Shown: positions 11,720 to 22,300 of the stretch, piece by piece
Layout of the letters: each line of letters begins with the position of its first letter
How positions within the stretch are numbered: position 1 is the stretch's first letter
Source of the DNA: Iris pallida
Taxonomy: Eukaryota > Streptophyta > Magnoliopsida > Asparagales > Iridaceae
Assembly (NCBI GenBank): GCA_029216955.1
Contig: JANAVB010044017.1
Location: 5,626,529-5,690,528, forward strand
Direction of reading: 5' to 3'
DNA: 64,000 nt
Program-made: the position numbers and the translations under genes
Notes under the pieces: model-generated
Databases searched by the model: none
Told to the model about the DNA's origin: nothing
The model's input: the letters and a program-made list of their open reading frames with translations, nothing else

Positions 11720-12576
11720 AAGAACATTTGGGAGGGGCAGCTAGCTCTACGATGGCTCCTCTTGCTAAAGAGCCGTCTACTCAAAGAGAAAAAACCTGAC
11801 GTCTGTCTTCACAGACACCTGCTGCTGCTTCTACATCTATGGGAGTAGCTGCTACTCCGGGTGCTCTGGCTACCAACCATTTTATCATCAGCTCTTTCAG
11901 CAATCTCTTCTTTAAGTCTTTGAAACCCTCTGTGGATAGGGTGATAGAAAAAGAAGAGGCTGGTTTCTCTACCGTCAGAGATCCAACCTCCTATTTGATC
12001 AATGCCATCCGTCATCAAGGTGATGAAGCTCAGGCTGTTTTTCTCGAACATGTACTAGATGAGCTAGAGGCATCAGTCAAAATTTACAAAGAGCTGAATA
12101 AGGGAGAAATGGAGCCCTTGGTGCAAGCTGAATTTGAAAAGATGTCTCAAGAGGCTGCGGTTGAGAAAGTTAATTTCCAAATTCTTTTGGATGCTTTCAC
12201 TAACAAGTCTGCTGAGTATAATGCCCAAGTGGAAATAGTGGCGTCTGTAGCTGACAAGAAAGAGAGAAAAGTTGCTGAGCTGCAATCAGAATCTGCCCGT
12301 CTTAAAGAAAAGCTGAGACTCGTCCAGCTTGCTCTGGAGGATGAGGCCGGACAACACCAGACTGCAGTTCAACAGCTGAATGCTCTGACTCTAGAAAGGG
12401 ATGAGTATGTCGTAACTCATCAAGAAGAAATCTCTCGCAGAATATTAACTATGCCATCTTTTGACGACAAGTCTGGGATGGAAGAAGCTAGGAAATGAGT
12501 GATGGAATCTCGTGAGGAGCGGCTACAATCTTTGAAGCAGCAGATGACCCACTTAATGACTCCGCCGGCAGAATAA
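11720..12576 (+). pseudogene. Coiled-coil C-terminus of the E1 antisense gene
   Basis: The exon follows a TTCAATTTTGCAG acceptor. The protein has long Glu/Lys/Leu-rich helices (around 12000-12480) with heptad-like spacing, for example the stretches around KKERKVAELQSESARLKEK and LEDEAGQHQTAVQQL. Stops near 11800 and at 12496-12498 are TGA codons explained by CGA to TGA. The likely natural end is the TAA at 12574-12576. E2 has a similar coiled coil at 38246-38920. The exact splice phase at 11720 does not fit perfectly, so an indel or another acceptor is possible. Confidence 0.65.
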
Positions 12577-12643
12577 GAAAGACTTTTGTATCTTCAATCT
12601 TTTTTATGATATGTAATGTTGTAATGTCTTTCAATTTTTGATC

Positions 12644-12649
12644 AATAAA
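12644..12649 (+). terminator. Poly(A) signal of the E1 antisense gene
   Basis: AATAAA lies about 70 bp after the presumed stop, preceded by T-rich and TGTAATGTTGTAATG sequence typical of plant far-upstream elements. E2 has AATAAA at 38965-38970 in the same place. Confidence 0.55.
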
Positions 12650-12723
12650 AGACATTTTCTTGGTGGCTCTATTATTTGTTGCATATCTTATTCAGATATA
12701 AATAATAGCGATAGAAAATATAT

Positions 12724-12815
12724 TCAGAGGTGCAGGACATGATATATTTCTTGATTTTGGAAAATAATCATATTCAATTATATCTGCTCAGAGGTAATGT
12801 GTATATGGCAAATAT
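12724..12815 (+). repeat. TCAGAGGT motif pair downstream of the antisense gene (E1)
   Basis: TCAGAGGT occurs at 12724 and 12788. The second copy continues AATGTGTATATGGCAAATAT, close to the five-copy array of E2 (39071-39370). The function is unknown. Confidence 0.5.
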
Positions 12816-12892
12816 AATTTATTGAATATCATTATTTCAATAGACAACTTAATCAAAGATGACAAGTTGCTGATATGAACGAAATGGATGAT

Positions 12893-13165
12893 TCGTCAAA
12901 ATGTGAACGAAATAAATCGTCGGGTTGAACAGATGGACCGTCAAATGAATTAAATAAACAGATGAACCGTCAAATAAATATGATGAACGGGTGAACCATT
13001 AGATAAATATGATGAACAGATGAACCGTCAGATGATGAACGGGCAAACCGTCAGATGAACGGGCGAACCGTCGGATGGATGTAATGAACGGACGAACCGT
13101 CGAATGATGAACGGGTAAACCGTCAGATGAATAGAATGAACGAGTGAATCGTTAGATTATTGTAA
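12893..13165 (+). repeat. Degenerate minisatellite between the convergent genes of E1
   Basis: There are about ten irregular copies of a unit close to GATGAACGGGYGAACCGTCA, spaced 20-40 bp and interspersed with ATAAATAT. It sits between the 3' ends of the antisense gene and integrase. There is no long ORF. Confidence 0.8.
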
Positions 13166-13181
13166 TGTACGGATTTTTGTC

Positions 13182-13189
13182 TATAAATA
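13182..13189 (+). promoter_or_regulatory. TATA box before a small plus-strand ORF in E1
   Basis: TATAAATA lies 48 bp upstream of the ATG at 13237, in the same CTATAAATAG context as the promoter at 7676. Confidence 0.45.
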
Positions 13190-13236
13190 GAACTAAAAAT
13201 CATATAAGATGGTCACTTTCACTTTTCAACATAAAG

Positions 13237-13559
13237 ATGTCGTCTGGAGATGCATCCAAGAAGGCTGAGATCGCCTCGAAGGTGGAAGCGGATACTGAGG
13301 AACATCCAGTCGAACCGGCTCAACCAAAGCAGATAGCAGCGGGCGAAGGTTCGTCTGCCCCCAAACCGCCAAGGAAAATCTTGGACTTCTTTCTTGAACC
13401 AGGAAAGACTGAGAAGAAGAAGCCATGAGGATGGCTGCTTGCAAGTTCCTGGTAGATTCCAGCAAGAATGTTCTCGACTCTTTTGTTGATCATGTTTTTG
13501 ATAAGGACGGTAGTGGCCCGTGTCCCAATTTTGAGAATGATGATAGTGACCTTCCTTAA
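13237..13559 (+). CDS. Small plus-strand ORF pair of unknown function in E1
   Basis: The ATG at 13237 opens 63 codons, beginning MSSGDASKKAEIASK and ending in a lysine-rich tail before TGA at 13426-13428. A second frame starts at the overlapping ATGA (13425) and runs 44 codons, including DSFVDHVFDKDGSG, to TAA at 13557-13559. They may be one small protein split by a frameshift, or two. Composition is hydrophilic: basic, then acidic. No domain is recognised. E2 shows no obvious equivalent. It lies 86 bp from the integrase stop, convergent with it. Confidence 0.4.
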
Positions 13560-13644
13560 TATTATGTACTATCAGTCATGATGAAATAAAATTGAATTTT
13601 ATTTATGAACTTTGTCTGATGATTACAAGCAATGTCTGTTACAT

Positions 13645-14735
13645 TTATACATAATACTTTTTGAGAAACTTGCCATTGATAGGCATCATTGCAACTCGAC
13701 CGTCTAGCTCTGTGAGTTGATAGGCTCCATTTGAGAAGACTTTGCTCACGATATATGGCCCTTCCCACTTCGCATCGAACTTGCCTTTGCTCGAGTGAGT
13801 CATAGTCATAGGACGTCTGACAGTTAGAACGAGCTCTCCTTTCTGAAATGCTCTGACCTTAACTTTGTGGTTGAAAGTCTTTGAGATGCGGGCTTGGTAT
13901 AACTCAATATGCTGTTGAGCCAATAGCCGCTTCTCGTCGAGCGCTTCCAATTCTTGGAGTCGAAGAAGGTCGTTGTTCTCTATTGTGAGCTCGTTGGCGA
14001 TAGCAATCCTCAAAGACGGAATTTGGAGTTCCAGGGGTACAACTGCTTCAAGGCCGTACACCAAAGAGAAGGGTGTACAGCCTGTAGGGTTGCGAACCGT
14101 AGTGCGGTAGGCCCAAAGACATTCTCCAAGCTTTTCACTCCAGTTTCGTTTATTAGTAGACACAAACTTCTTGAGGAGCTTGATGATAGTCTTATTGAAA
14201 GCTTCAGCCAAACCATTAGCAGCAGGATTGTAGGCTGTCGAAACGATATATCAATCCGGTGATCGTCACAGAACCTTGTGAACTTTTGGCTGATGAATTG
14301 GGGTCCATTGTCATGGATGATCCTTCGAGGTACACCAAATCGATAGATGACATGGTGTTTAACGAAGTTGATGATGCTGCTGGTCTTGACTTCAGCCAAT
14401 GGTATAGCTTCGGCCCACTTGGAGAAGTAGTCGGTTATTGCCAGTATGAACCGATGTCCTCTAAAAGAAGGAGGATTGATGGGACCGATGATGTCCATGC
14501 CCCAAGCTTCAAAAGGCCAGGAAGCAGCAGTCGGATGAAGGAATTCTGATGGTTGATGAATAAAATATGCCTGAATTTGACAAGCTCGACATTTCCTTGC
14601 ATATTCGATGGCATCAGATACCATAGAGGGCCAATAGTAACCCAGGCGTCGGATACGATCCTGTAGCTTAGGACCGGGTTGGTGTGCTTCGCAGACACCG
14701 TCGTGAGCTTCACGTAATACTTGCTTTGCTTCATC
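13645..14735 (-). pseudogene. Integrase of E1, frameshifted
   Basis: The N-terminal zinc module is complete: His at EAHDG, His at EAHQPG, then CRAC. The catalytic core shows WGMDIIGP (first Asp) and HDNGPQF (second Asp). The glutamate lies in AEAFNK, in another frame. A one-base shift near 14232 separates the two frames. The C-terminus has a GPY/F-type module (KWEGPYIV...NGAYQL) and ends KFLKKYYV. No chromodomain follows, as expected for Tat rather than chromovirus elements. Integrase would join the cDNA to host DNA. Confidence 0.9.
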
Positions 14736-15017
14736 ACCAGCAAGACAGCGCAAGAGTAGGCCGTCATAAGTTTGCCGGTAAAGAGTTTTAGTGGTCTGAT
14801 TGTAGTAGAATCGCAGAGACCGCCGACGAATACTCGTAGCTGCCTTGGGATCTTCAGGGAGTATGCCATGGACCACGAAATAGATGAAGGGAGTTCTCCA
14901 ATCTTTATTGATAACATTGACTTCAGTAAGATTACTGAACTCAATATTACGATTGTTTTCAACGCAGAACAATTCCCGATTAGAGATAACCACCACCTGC
15001 TGTCTCTTGATAGGGAT

Positions 15018-15416
15018 GGCTAAGATTTCTGCAAGATTGGCCAAAGTGTCGGCTTCAGTATTGCAAGCTCGTCGTACATATTCAATGAAGAAGGCTTTGA
15101 ATGATGTAGCCATGTTGATTGTCGCTTCAAAGTAAGGCACTAGATCTTGATGGCGAACTTCATAAGTCCCTCTAACCTGGTTAACAACCAATTTAGAGTC
15201 GCCATAGACTTCAAGATACTCGACGTCTAGTTGTTTGGCTAGCTGAAGACCAATGAGTAGAGCATTGTACTCTGCCACATTGTTGGAGAAAGGCTCATCT
15301 AAGGAATATGCTCTTTGAATAGCTGACCCGTCTGGAGAAACAAGGACAACTCCAACTCCTCCGACAATGGCACCATTGGGTCTAATCCTGGATGCACCAT
15401 CAAAGAATAGACGCCA
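15018..15416 (-). CDS. Second RNase H domain (aRNH) of E1
   Basis: Downstream of the canonical RT-RNase H comes a second RNase H with all acidic positions visible: Asp in FFDGAS, Glu in EYNALLIG, Asp in YGDSKLV, and Asp in NTEADTLA. This additional domain is established as a feature of the Tat lineage. It would degrade RNA in RNA:DNA hybrids. This stretch is open, although the surrounding polyprotein is broken. Confidence 0.88.
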
Positions 15417-15650
15417 AGTAGGAAATTCTTCGGAGATTATATTAGATTCTAAAGTCTCATCTGGAATTTCATCATAGAGTTTGGATGTCTCTGGAACAGG
15501 ATGAGCTCCTAAGAAATCTGCCAGTGCTTGACCTTTGACAGACTTTTGAGAAACATATACCATGTCATATTGGGCTAGCAGAATGGCCCATATAGCCAGC
15601 CGAGAATTGAGTGTGCTAGGCTTCTTCATCAATACCCGAAGAGGATTAAC

Positions 15651-17015
15651 TCAGGATATGACATGAATAGTTTGGCCAATGATGTAATGCCGAGTTTTCT
15701 GAACAGCAAACATAAGAGCTAGGCATTCCTTTTCGACCGGACTATAACGGTATTCAGCACCAATCATAGTACGACTGAGATAGTAGATGGCTTGTTCGTG
15801 GCCTTCTTTGTTCATTTGGGCAAGTAAAGCATCCAATGAATGATCCATAGCACGGACATACATTAGGAATGGTATGCTAGAGATTGGTGGCACTAAGACT
15901 GGTGGATTCATGAGATACCGCTTTATGTCGTCAAATGCTCATTGACATTCTTCGGTCCAAACGAAAGATACACCCTTCTTTATTAGCTGAGTAAATGGTC
16001 TGTAGCGTCCAGACAGATTCGAAATGAATCTCCTGATGTACGCAAGTCGACCTTGGAATCCTTGTAGCTTTTTTAGGTTGCGTGGAGGACGCATCTCTTG
16101 AATGGTTTTGATCTTCTCGGGATCCACGTGTATACCCTTAGAGGTAATGACGAAGCCGAGAAATTTGCCACTAGAGATACCTAAGAATGACTTGGTGGGA
16201 TTCATTTTGAGTTGGTTTTGGCGCATGAGATTGAAGATAGTTCTCAAGTCTTGGATGTGATCTTCCTTTAGACGACTTTTGACAGCGATATCGTCGACGT
16301 AGCATTCGATAGTCTTGTGCAGATGATCTCGAAAGATGGTACTCATAGCTCGTTGGTATGTTGCACCAGCATTTTTGAGACCAAATGGCATTACAGTATA
16401 GCAGTAGACTCCACGAGGAGTGCGGAAAGAAGTATGTTTTTCGTCTTCAGGATTCATCCGAATCTGATTGTATCCGAAGAATTTGTCCATAAAAGATATT
16501 CTTTCAAACCCACAGGTGTTGTCAATCATGACGTCCGTGATAGGGAGAGGAAATTCATCTTTTGGACATGCTTCATTAAGATCCCGAAAGTCGATGCAGA
16601 CTCGAACTTTGCCGGTTTTCTTTAGAACTGGGACGATATTGGCTACCCAATCAGGATGTTATTCTTCTCGGATAAAGCCACAAGCAATGAGCTTCTTGAC
16701 TTCATCGTCGATTGCATCCATCATTTCTGGCTTGAAGCGCCGTTGTTGTTGTTTGACCGGTTTTGCATTCGGCAAGATGTTCAATTTGTGAGTAGCAACT
16801 TTGGGATCTAGACCTAGCATGTCTTCATAGCTCCAGGCAAAGACATCAATATATTCTTGACTAAGAAGAATTAATTCTTGCTTATCTGCCTCTGGAAGGT
16901 TTTTGCAGATAAATATTGGACGAGGTGACCCGCTCTCTCCTATATCAATTTGAACCAATTGATCTTCAGTAGGAGGTTCTTTTTGTTCGAATCGGAGTTC
17001 CCATTTGGTATCCAT
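15651..17015 (-). pseudogene. Reverse transcriptase and canonical RNase H of E1
   Basis: RT begins with EYIDVFAWSYEDM and KPVKQQQRRF, then shows FMDKFFGYNQI, VMPFGLKNAGATYQR and the YVDD catalytic box (16290-16301). RNase H follows with RAMDHSLDALLAQ, IYYLSRTM and YSPVEKECLA. One reading frame is kept but cut by stops at 16659-16661, 15939-15941 and 15651-15653. At 16659 and 15651 the intact codon (CAA, CGA) survives in E2, so the stops are decay. Confidence 0.92.
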
Positions 17016-17045
17016 TCGTTGAGCCCAAGGATCTATTTCGGGATT

Positions 17046-18167
17046 TTATTCAACATCCTCGTCATAACCTTCTGGAAGTTCGACGGAGACCATGTTAGAA
17101 GATACAGTTAATCGATAAACTTGACCGATGCTGGTGTCAGAATCCCATGATCTGGAATCAAAAGAGTTAGAGCGCTCTTCACTATCGGATTCAGAGGCTG
17201 CTGGGGATAATACTGGAGGTAAAGAATATCCGAGACCTCTTTTGGTCCTGCTATAATACATCTCTGACTTTCTTTTCGGCACAGCCGTACGGATAGGAGT
17301 TCTTCTACCCTTATCGTAGTTGAGGCCACTCTTGAAGTCATAACCCATCTTTCGGATGATGTCTTTTGATTGTTGACTGTAACGATGGAGTTGAAGATGC
17401 CCCGTATCATTACTTTTGCTATCATCCGTATGACTGAATTGTTGTTCCGGTCCTTTACTAAAAAATATTGGACTCTCGCATTTCTTTCGAGCGGGAACAA
17501 TACGATATGAATCATTGGGATGTTCGAATAAGACTTCTGTTTGAAGAGATTGCACAACTCCCATCGTAAATGATTGAAAGCTATCTAACATATCCAAATA
17601 GCACTTAGCATGATAAATGACATCAGTATACTGGAAAGTAAATACTTTTTCATTGATTTGTATATTTGTATTTACAGCAGGACCTTTAGTCTTACCAGGC
17701 TTGGTCAAAATGATTACAAGAGGAGGAGAAGAAGAACGTGGAGGAAGATTGGCTTTGTTACGACGGAGGTCGATAACAAGCTGCTCAGAGGAGGTGAGCT
17801 CCCTTTTATCCTTGTTATGAGATAAATCAATATCAATTGGCTCAGAAGAGGTGAGCTGCCATTTTTCCTTGTTACGACGTAAGTCTATAACAAGTGGCAC
17901 AGAAGAGGTGAGCTCCCTTTGATCCTGATCATCATCAGTTGGTTGCTTCTGAACTGGCAAGTGAATAGCCAGTGGCTTGGAGGACTGTAGACGAGAAATA
18001 CGCCCTTTGACAGGTACGATGAGGGTGTCATTAGGCACTGCTTTTTGTTCTTCTTCAGTATCCAAAGACAGTGCTACTTTCATAAATTCATCCTTGTACA
18101 TACGAGCATCGTTGCAGTATGCTTCGACGCCTTTGAAAGGATAGAGATCAGCAACCTCCTTTTGAAC
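17046..18167 (-). pseudogene. Protease-RT linker of E1 with repeats and a G-patch-like stretch
   Basis: About 370 codons lie between protease and RT. The first half holds three clear and about two degenerate copies of a 19-residue unit close to ELTSSxPLVIDLRRNK (17712-17980). The second half has MGYDFKSGLNYDKGRR (G-patch-like spacing) followed by TPIR, then Ser/Asp-rich sequence. E2 has a linker in the same place with a different repeat but the same G-patch-like stretch. The role is unknown; an RNA-binding function is only suggested by the G-patch resemblance. Confidence 0.65.
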
Positions 18168-19355
18168 CTATCTATTGTCATCGACATATTTGAAACATTG
18201 ATGGAGAGTCAAAGAAACAATGTTATGTTCATGCAGGAATGGTCTTCCCAACAGAGCATTATAAGAACAACTATGGTTGTCAATGATATAGAAGGTTACC
18301 TTTATGCGAAGATTGCCTATTTGGAGTTTTAGGCGAATCTTGCCCAGAGGCTCACTCCTTCCTTGATTGAACCCAAGAATGGTGGTGATTGTACTAGAAA
18401 GACTATGTACTGGGATCTTCAATGCATCCAACATTGTCTTCGGCATGATGCTGAGAGCAGACCCTGGATCTATCAGAATACGATCGACTTTCATCGAGTC
18501 AACATATCCTGTATAGTAGAGAGGACGATCATGCCTATTGTCTTTCATTAGCATGTCATCCTGTGTGAAAGTTATGTTTGGAATTAACTCCAACACACTA
18601 TGACAATGGAGGCAAGAGACTGGTTCTGCTTTCGGCTTCTTTAGCAGGGCTAGACAAGTTTCTGCATGCATGAGAGCCTCACTCAGAGTTTTTCGAGTTT
18701 CTTTGGAGAGGCGCAAGAGCTCGAAGATGGACAGCCGGGCCGGTGTATTGGCCAACTGAGCCAAGATATCGAAGTTGTAAGGCTTTTCAAGTCCGGAAGG
18801 ATATGACTTCTTCAAAGGTTTGTCGAAGCGGACTTGTTGTTTTCCTTTGTCGGCTACCGTCGGCTTGGGAGGAGTGGGTTCTACCACCGATGAGGAGGCA
18901 GAAGGAATATCCTCAATGGAAGCAGGTTGTACTGGAACAGGCTCAGAAGAAGAAGCAGTATTCTCTTGAGCTTCGGGGTAATTTTTTGGATAGGCTTTCC
19001 CTGATCTGGTGCCCAGCAGGATTTCCTCGTCAACTATGGGGTCAAAAGATACCATATTGCAAGTCTTTGTCTTGCACTTGGAGCGGTCCTTCTTCTTGGA
19101 GGAAGAGGGAAGTTCGAACTCTGAGGCCAAATCTGGATGAATCCACATAATCTCGCCATTGTCAAGAGATAAGGGGACGAGACCTTCACTTCGTGGAGGA
19201 GGGATATTCTCGATCTCAAGAGTAGCTTTGGGGATAGGAATGACACCATGCTGTACCATCTGCGGCGGAAAGTCACCAAATTGAACTGAGACCATGTTCG
19301 CGATAACAGTCTTCTCATCTTGCTGCAGAGTGATAACACCAGCGTTGACCAACTC
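18168..19355 (-). pseudogene. Protease region of E1
   Basis: The N-terminal half is low-complexity spacer. A conserved block YNFDILAQLANTPARLS and ELLRLSKETRK follows, shared with E2. The aspartic protease shows ILIDPGSALSIMP at the active site and YNALLGRPFLH near the end. The usual Asp-Ser/Thr-Gly triad is here Asp-Pro-Gly. E2 has the same DPG, so this is not a private mutation. Tat elements often have DGGS at this place. The segment ends at a TAG (18168-18170). Confidence 0.85.
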
Positions 19356-22300
19356 CTAAATTTTGCCTTTGAGCACATAACATGCTCGAGTGGGATGTCG
19401 AATGAACCTGTGATAAATACAGTACTTGGGATGATCAGTCTTACCGACCTCATCGGGCTTCTTGGGATCCGGAAGCTGGAGCTTATTGCTTTTGATCAAG
19501 CAATCAAAGATGCTCACTGTATCATTCTCGTCAAAAGAGTACTCTACTTTCGGACGAGGTTCCCTTGGTGGAGGTACTGAAGGAGTAGAAGTGGACGTAG
19601 GGGGAGCTATGTTGACCGCCAGAGATTTTTTATTCTTATTCCTCAAGTTGATATTCAAAGTTTCTTTTCCCTTGCGGTTGTTCTGATGATTACCACCACC
19701 CGATGTCTGGTGTTCATCCCGGTCGGGGTTAGACATTTGTACCCCTAGCTGCTTGAATTTGTCGGCGCTAACTTCAACTGCTTTAGCGTTGATAATGAAG
19801 GATGGCCAGTCTTGGAACTGAGTAGATCCCATCCACATGCTGATGATAGGCAAAAGATTTGCCTTACAGGTGTCTATGGTGACAGCAGCCGGAGTTCCAG
19901 GAGGCATTTTTAATGCTTCTCGGCAGAACCTTTCAATGAAACGCTCAACAGTTTCATTGTGTCTTTATTTGAATTTATTGAGGGCTGACATGGTCATGTC
20001 GTTGATCCCCTCATAAAATTGTTCCAAGAAGATTTGTTTTAGGCCAGAGAAGGAGGTGATACAACCATCGGGCAAGCTTCTGTACCAATCGTATGCCACG
20101 TCGGCTAAACAGTCGACGAATACCCTGGTAAGAAGAGCATCATTTGGCTGAAGTTGGACAGTCATTACCTCAAAGTGGTTAATGAACTGACTGGGAGAAG
20201 TGCTGCCATCAAACAACGAGATTATTGGAATCTTGTACTTCGAAGGAAATGGGACTTCCTTCCATTCGACTGGATAAGGTTGTTTGATCCCCAACCTCTG
20301 CAAGTTGTCCTTCTCTTTGAAGGCCTCGAACTGAGTGCACAGGAGCTTGACAGCTTCATTGGCATCTTGTACTGATGTAGAAGGAGCAGGCTGAGTCATA
20401 TTGTTAGGGAGAGGAACAGCGTGGTAAGCACTACCCCCAGCACCTGATTGACTGGGTGTAGGTTGGATATGTACAGGAGATACTTGAGGGGATGCTACCT
20501 CCAGCCCTGTATTGACAGGCACCGACGATGCTATGATTTCGGGATTTGTAGCAGGTACGGTCGGTGGTACTGTATGCTGGGCCACAATAATAGAATGCAT
20601 ACTTGTGACCATTTCGGCCATGGTCTTCAACTTATCTTCTAGCGCAGCTATTCGTTGTTCTTGACTAGCCGAACTGGAAGCATCTGGATCTTCAGTGACA
20701 ACATAAGCTGTCACTTCTCTAGGTACAGTGGAGGACACTGTCTGTTCCGAACTTTTACTGTATGTATCGTAGTCGGAGAAAGAATCATCTCCTGAGTGAG
20801 AAAGAGGAAGATGACCGGAAGGATCTTGAAGATTCCTTTGACCAATTGTGTCTCGGCTTCGGGATCGGGTATGTTGGAATACTCCATCAGAAGATTCTTG
20901 GAGTAGATCCAAATACCGCTGGCTTGGCTTGCGAGGCTTGCCATGCTTGGAGCACTTTCTACCCCCAGTGTCTCTGGAAGTCATGTTGACAGAAGCGTAC
21001 AAAACTTCGTCTTCATCTTCTGACATAGGTTCAGAGTTTGTAAAGTTCAGACGATCGAAGACAGATCATCTTGTTGTCTGACAACAACACTTGATGACAA
21101 CTTTATGATTACAATGGTGTCCAAGTGATTGTACTGGAGGCGTTGAGATGTTGTCCCATTTTCGTTTAAGGTGTTCTCGGAGATCGGAAACAACAACCGG
21201 ACGAGAAAAAGTTCGAGGGATGTGTTCTTTGACAATATTCGGAACATGGTTTCGGTTTTTCAAATGTTTTGTCCCTTGAGTGTACAGGGAAGTACTCATT
21301 TCATTGGCATAGGTGTCCGGATTTTTGATCCTGGAAGTTTGCTTCTGATGCTGGTTGGTCTTCGGCATTGGCTGTTTGCGTTTCACCGAAGTTGGTCTAT
21401 TGAGATAAGTTCTTAGATCAGCAAACTCACCCCCAGGGGTTTCTGTCTGAGACACCAGCAATTTTCCCTGTCTTGAACGGGATATCTTGAGAGTTGGGAG
21501 ATCTTGGAACTCTGCTACCAAAGTAGGCAGAATACCTCTATGATCAATACACTTCCCTTTGGCAATGAGGGAAGTAGAACCCTGATTGGAGAGAGTTCTT
21601 GTACTGATTGGTGCCGGAGCACGTTCAGATTAATCTTCTACGGTAAAAACCGAGGAAGACTGAGAAAAGACCAAAGAGACTTTTCTTTTGTTTGGTGAAG
21701 AAGGGTTAGCTAAAGAGCGTTTCCCTCTGTTATCTTCCAAGTCGTGGGACGAGGAAGTTTGAAAAAAGACCAACGGGCCATTTTCTTTGTTTTAGAGAGG
21801 AGGAGGAATAGCCAAAAGGCTACCCCCAATAGATTGTGCAGGAGCAACAGGGTGCTTGAGAAGAGGAGCAAAGCTTTTTCCCTTGCTGTGGAAAGAGGAA
21901 AGATTAGCCAAAGGGTTGTCTCTCTTAGACTGTGCTGGCGCAGTTTGCGCATGGATTGGAGTAGTTGCTGGCACATTGGCAGGTTGTGCATGAGGAGTTC
22001 TGGCAGAAGGTTTTCTGGCCAAAGTGTCAACAACTTGCGCAGCAGGAGTCTTATTGCCAGAGTGCTTGTGTTGCACTCTGGTTGCTAGAGTGGTGGATTG
22101 TGCAGGCAGAGTTGTAGCTAACTGCGCCAGAGGAATAGGAGTCTTGCACTTTGACAGAGCAGCATAGGAAGTATGTTGTACACTGGAAATAGGAGCAGCA
22201 TACTGCGTATGGGAAGTAGCAGTAGACTACGCAGCAGAGACAACAGTCTTGGGAACAGAGGCAGTAGACTGCACAGCAGGCTGAGCAGCAGAAGCAGTAG

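Larger units (their letters stand above)
7790..12576 (+). pseudogene. Antisense spliced gene of E1: Plant Mobile Domain plus coiled coil, broken
   Basis: The gene lies on the strand opposite to gag-pol, between integrase and the 3' LTR, tail-to-tail with pol. Parts: a short first exon (ATG at 7790), a long exon with the Plant Mobile Domain, a basic then acidic low-complexity region, and a coiled-coil end, followed by AATAAA. Introns inferred from consensus sites: 7899-8315, 11373-11444 and about 11624-11719. Breaks: frameshifts near 8700, 10150 and at a T6 run (10531-10536), and stops near 10652, 10680, 11003, 11067, 11800 and 12496. E2 has a homologous gene at the same place. Antisense extra ORFs with Plant Mobile Domain similarity have been reported in plant Ty3/gypsy elements. 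Cellular function is unknown. Confidence 0.8.

Noticed and set aside
13954..14549. Plus-strand ORFs overlapping integrase, and many others opposite gag-pol
   Set aside because: They are shadows of the real minus-strand reading frame with no recognisable protein features.
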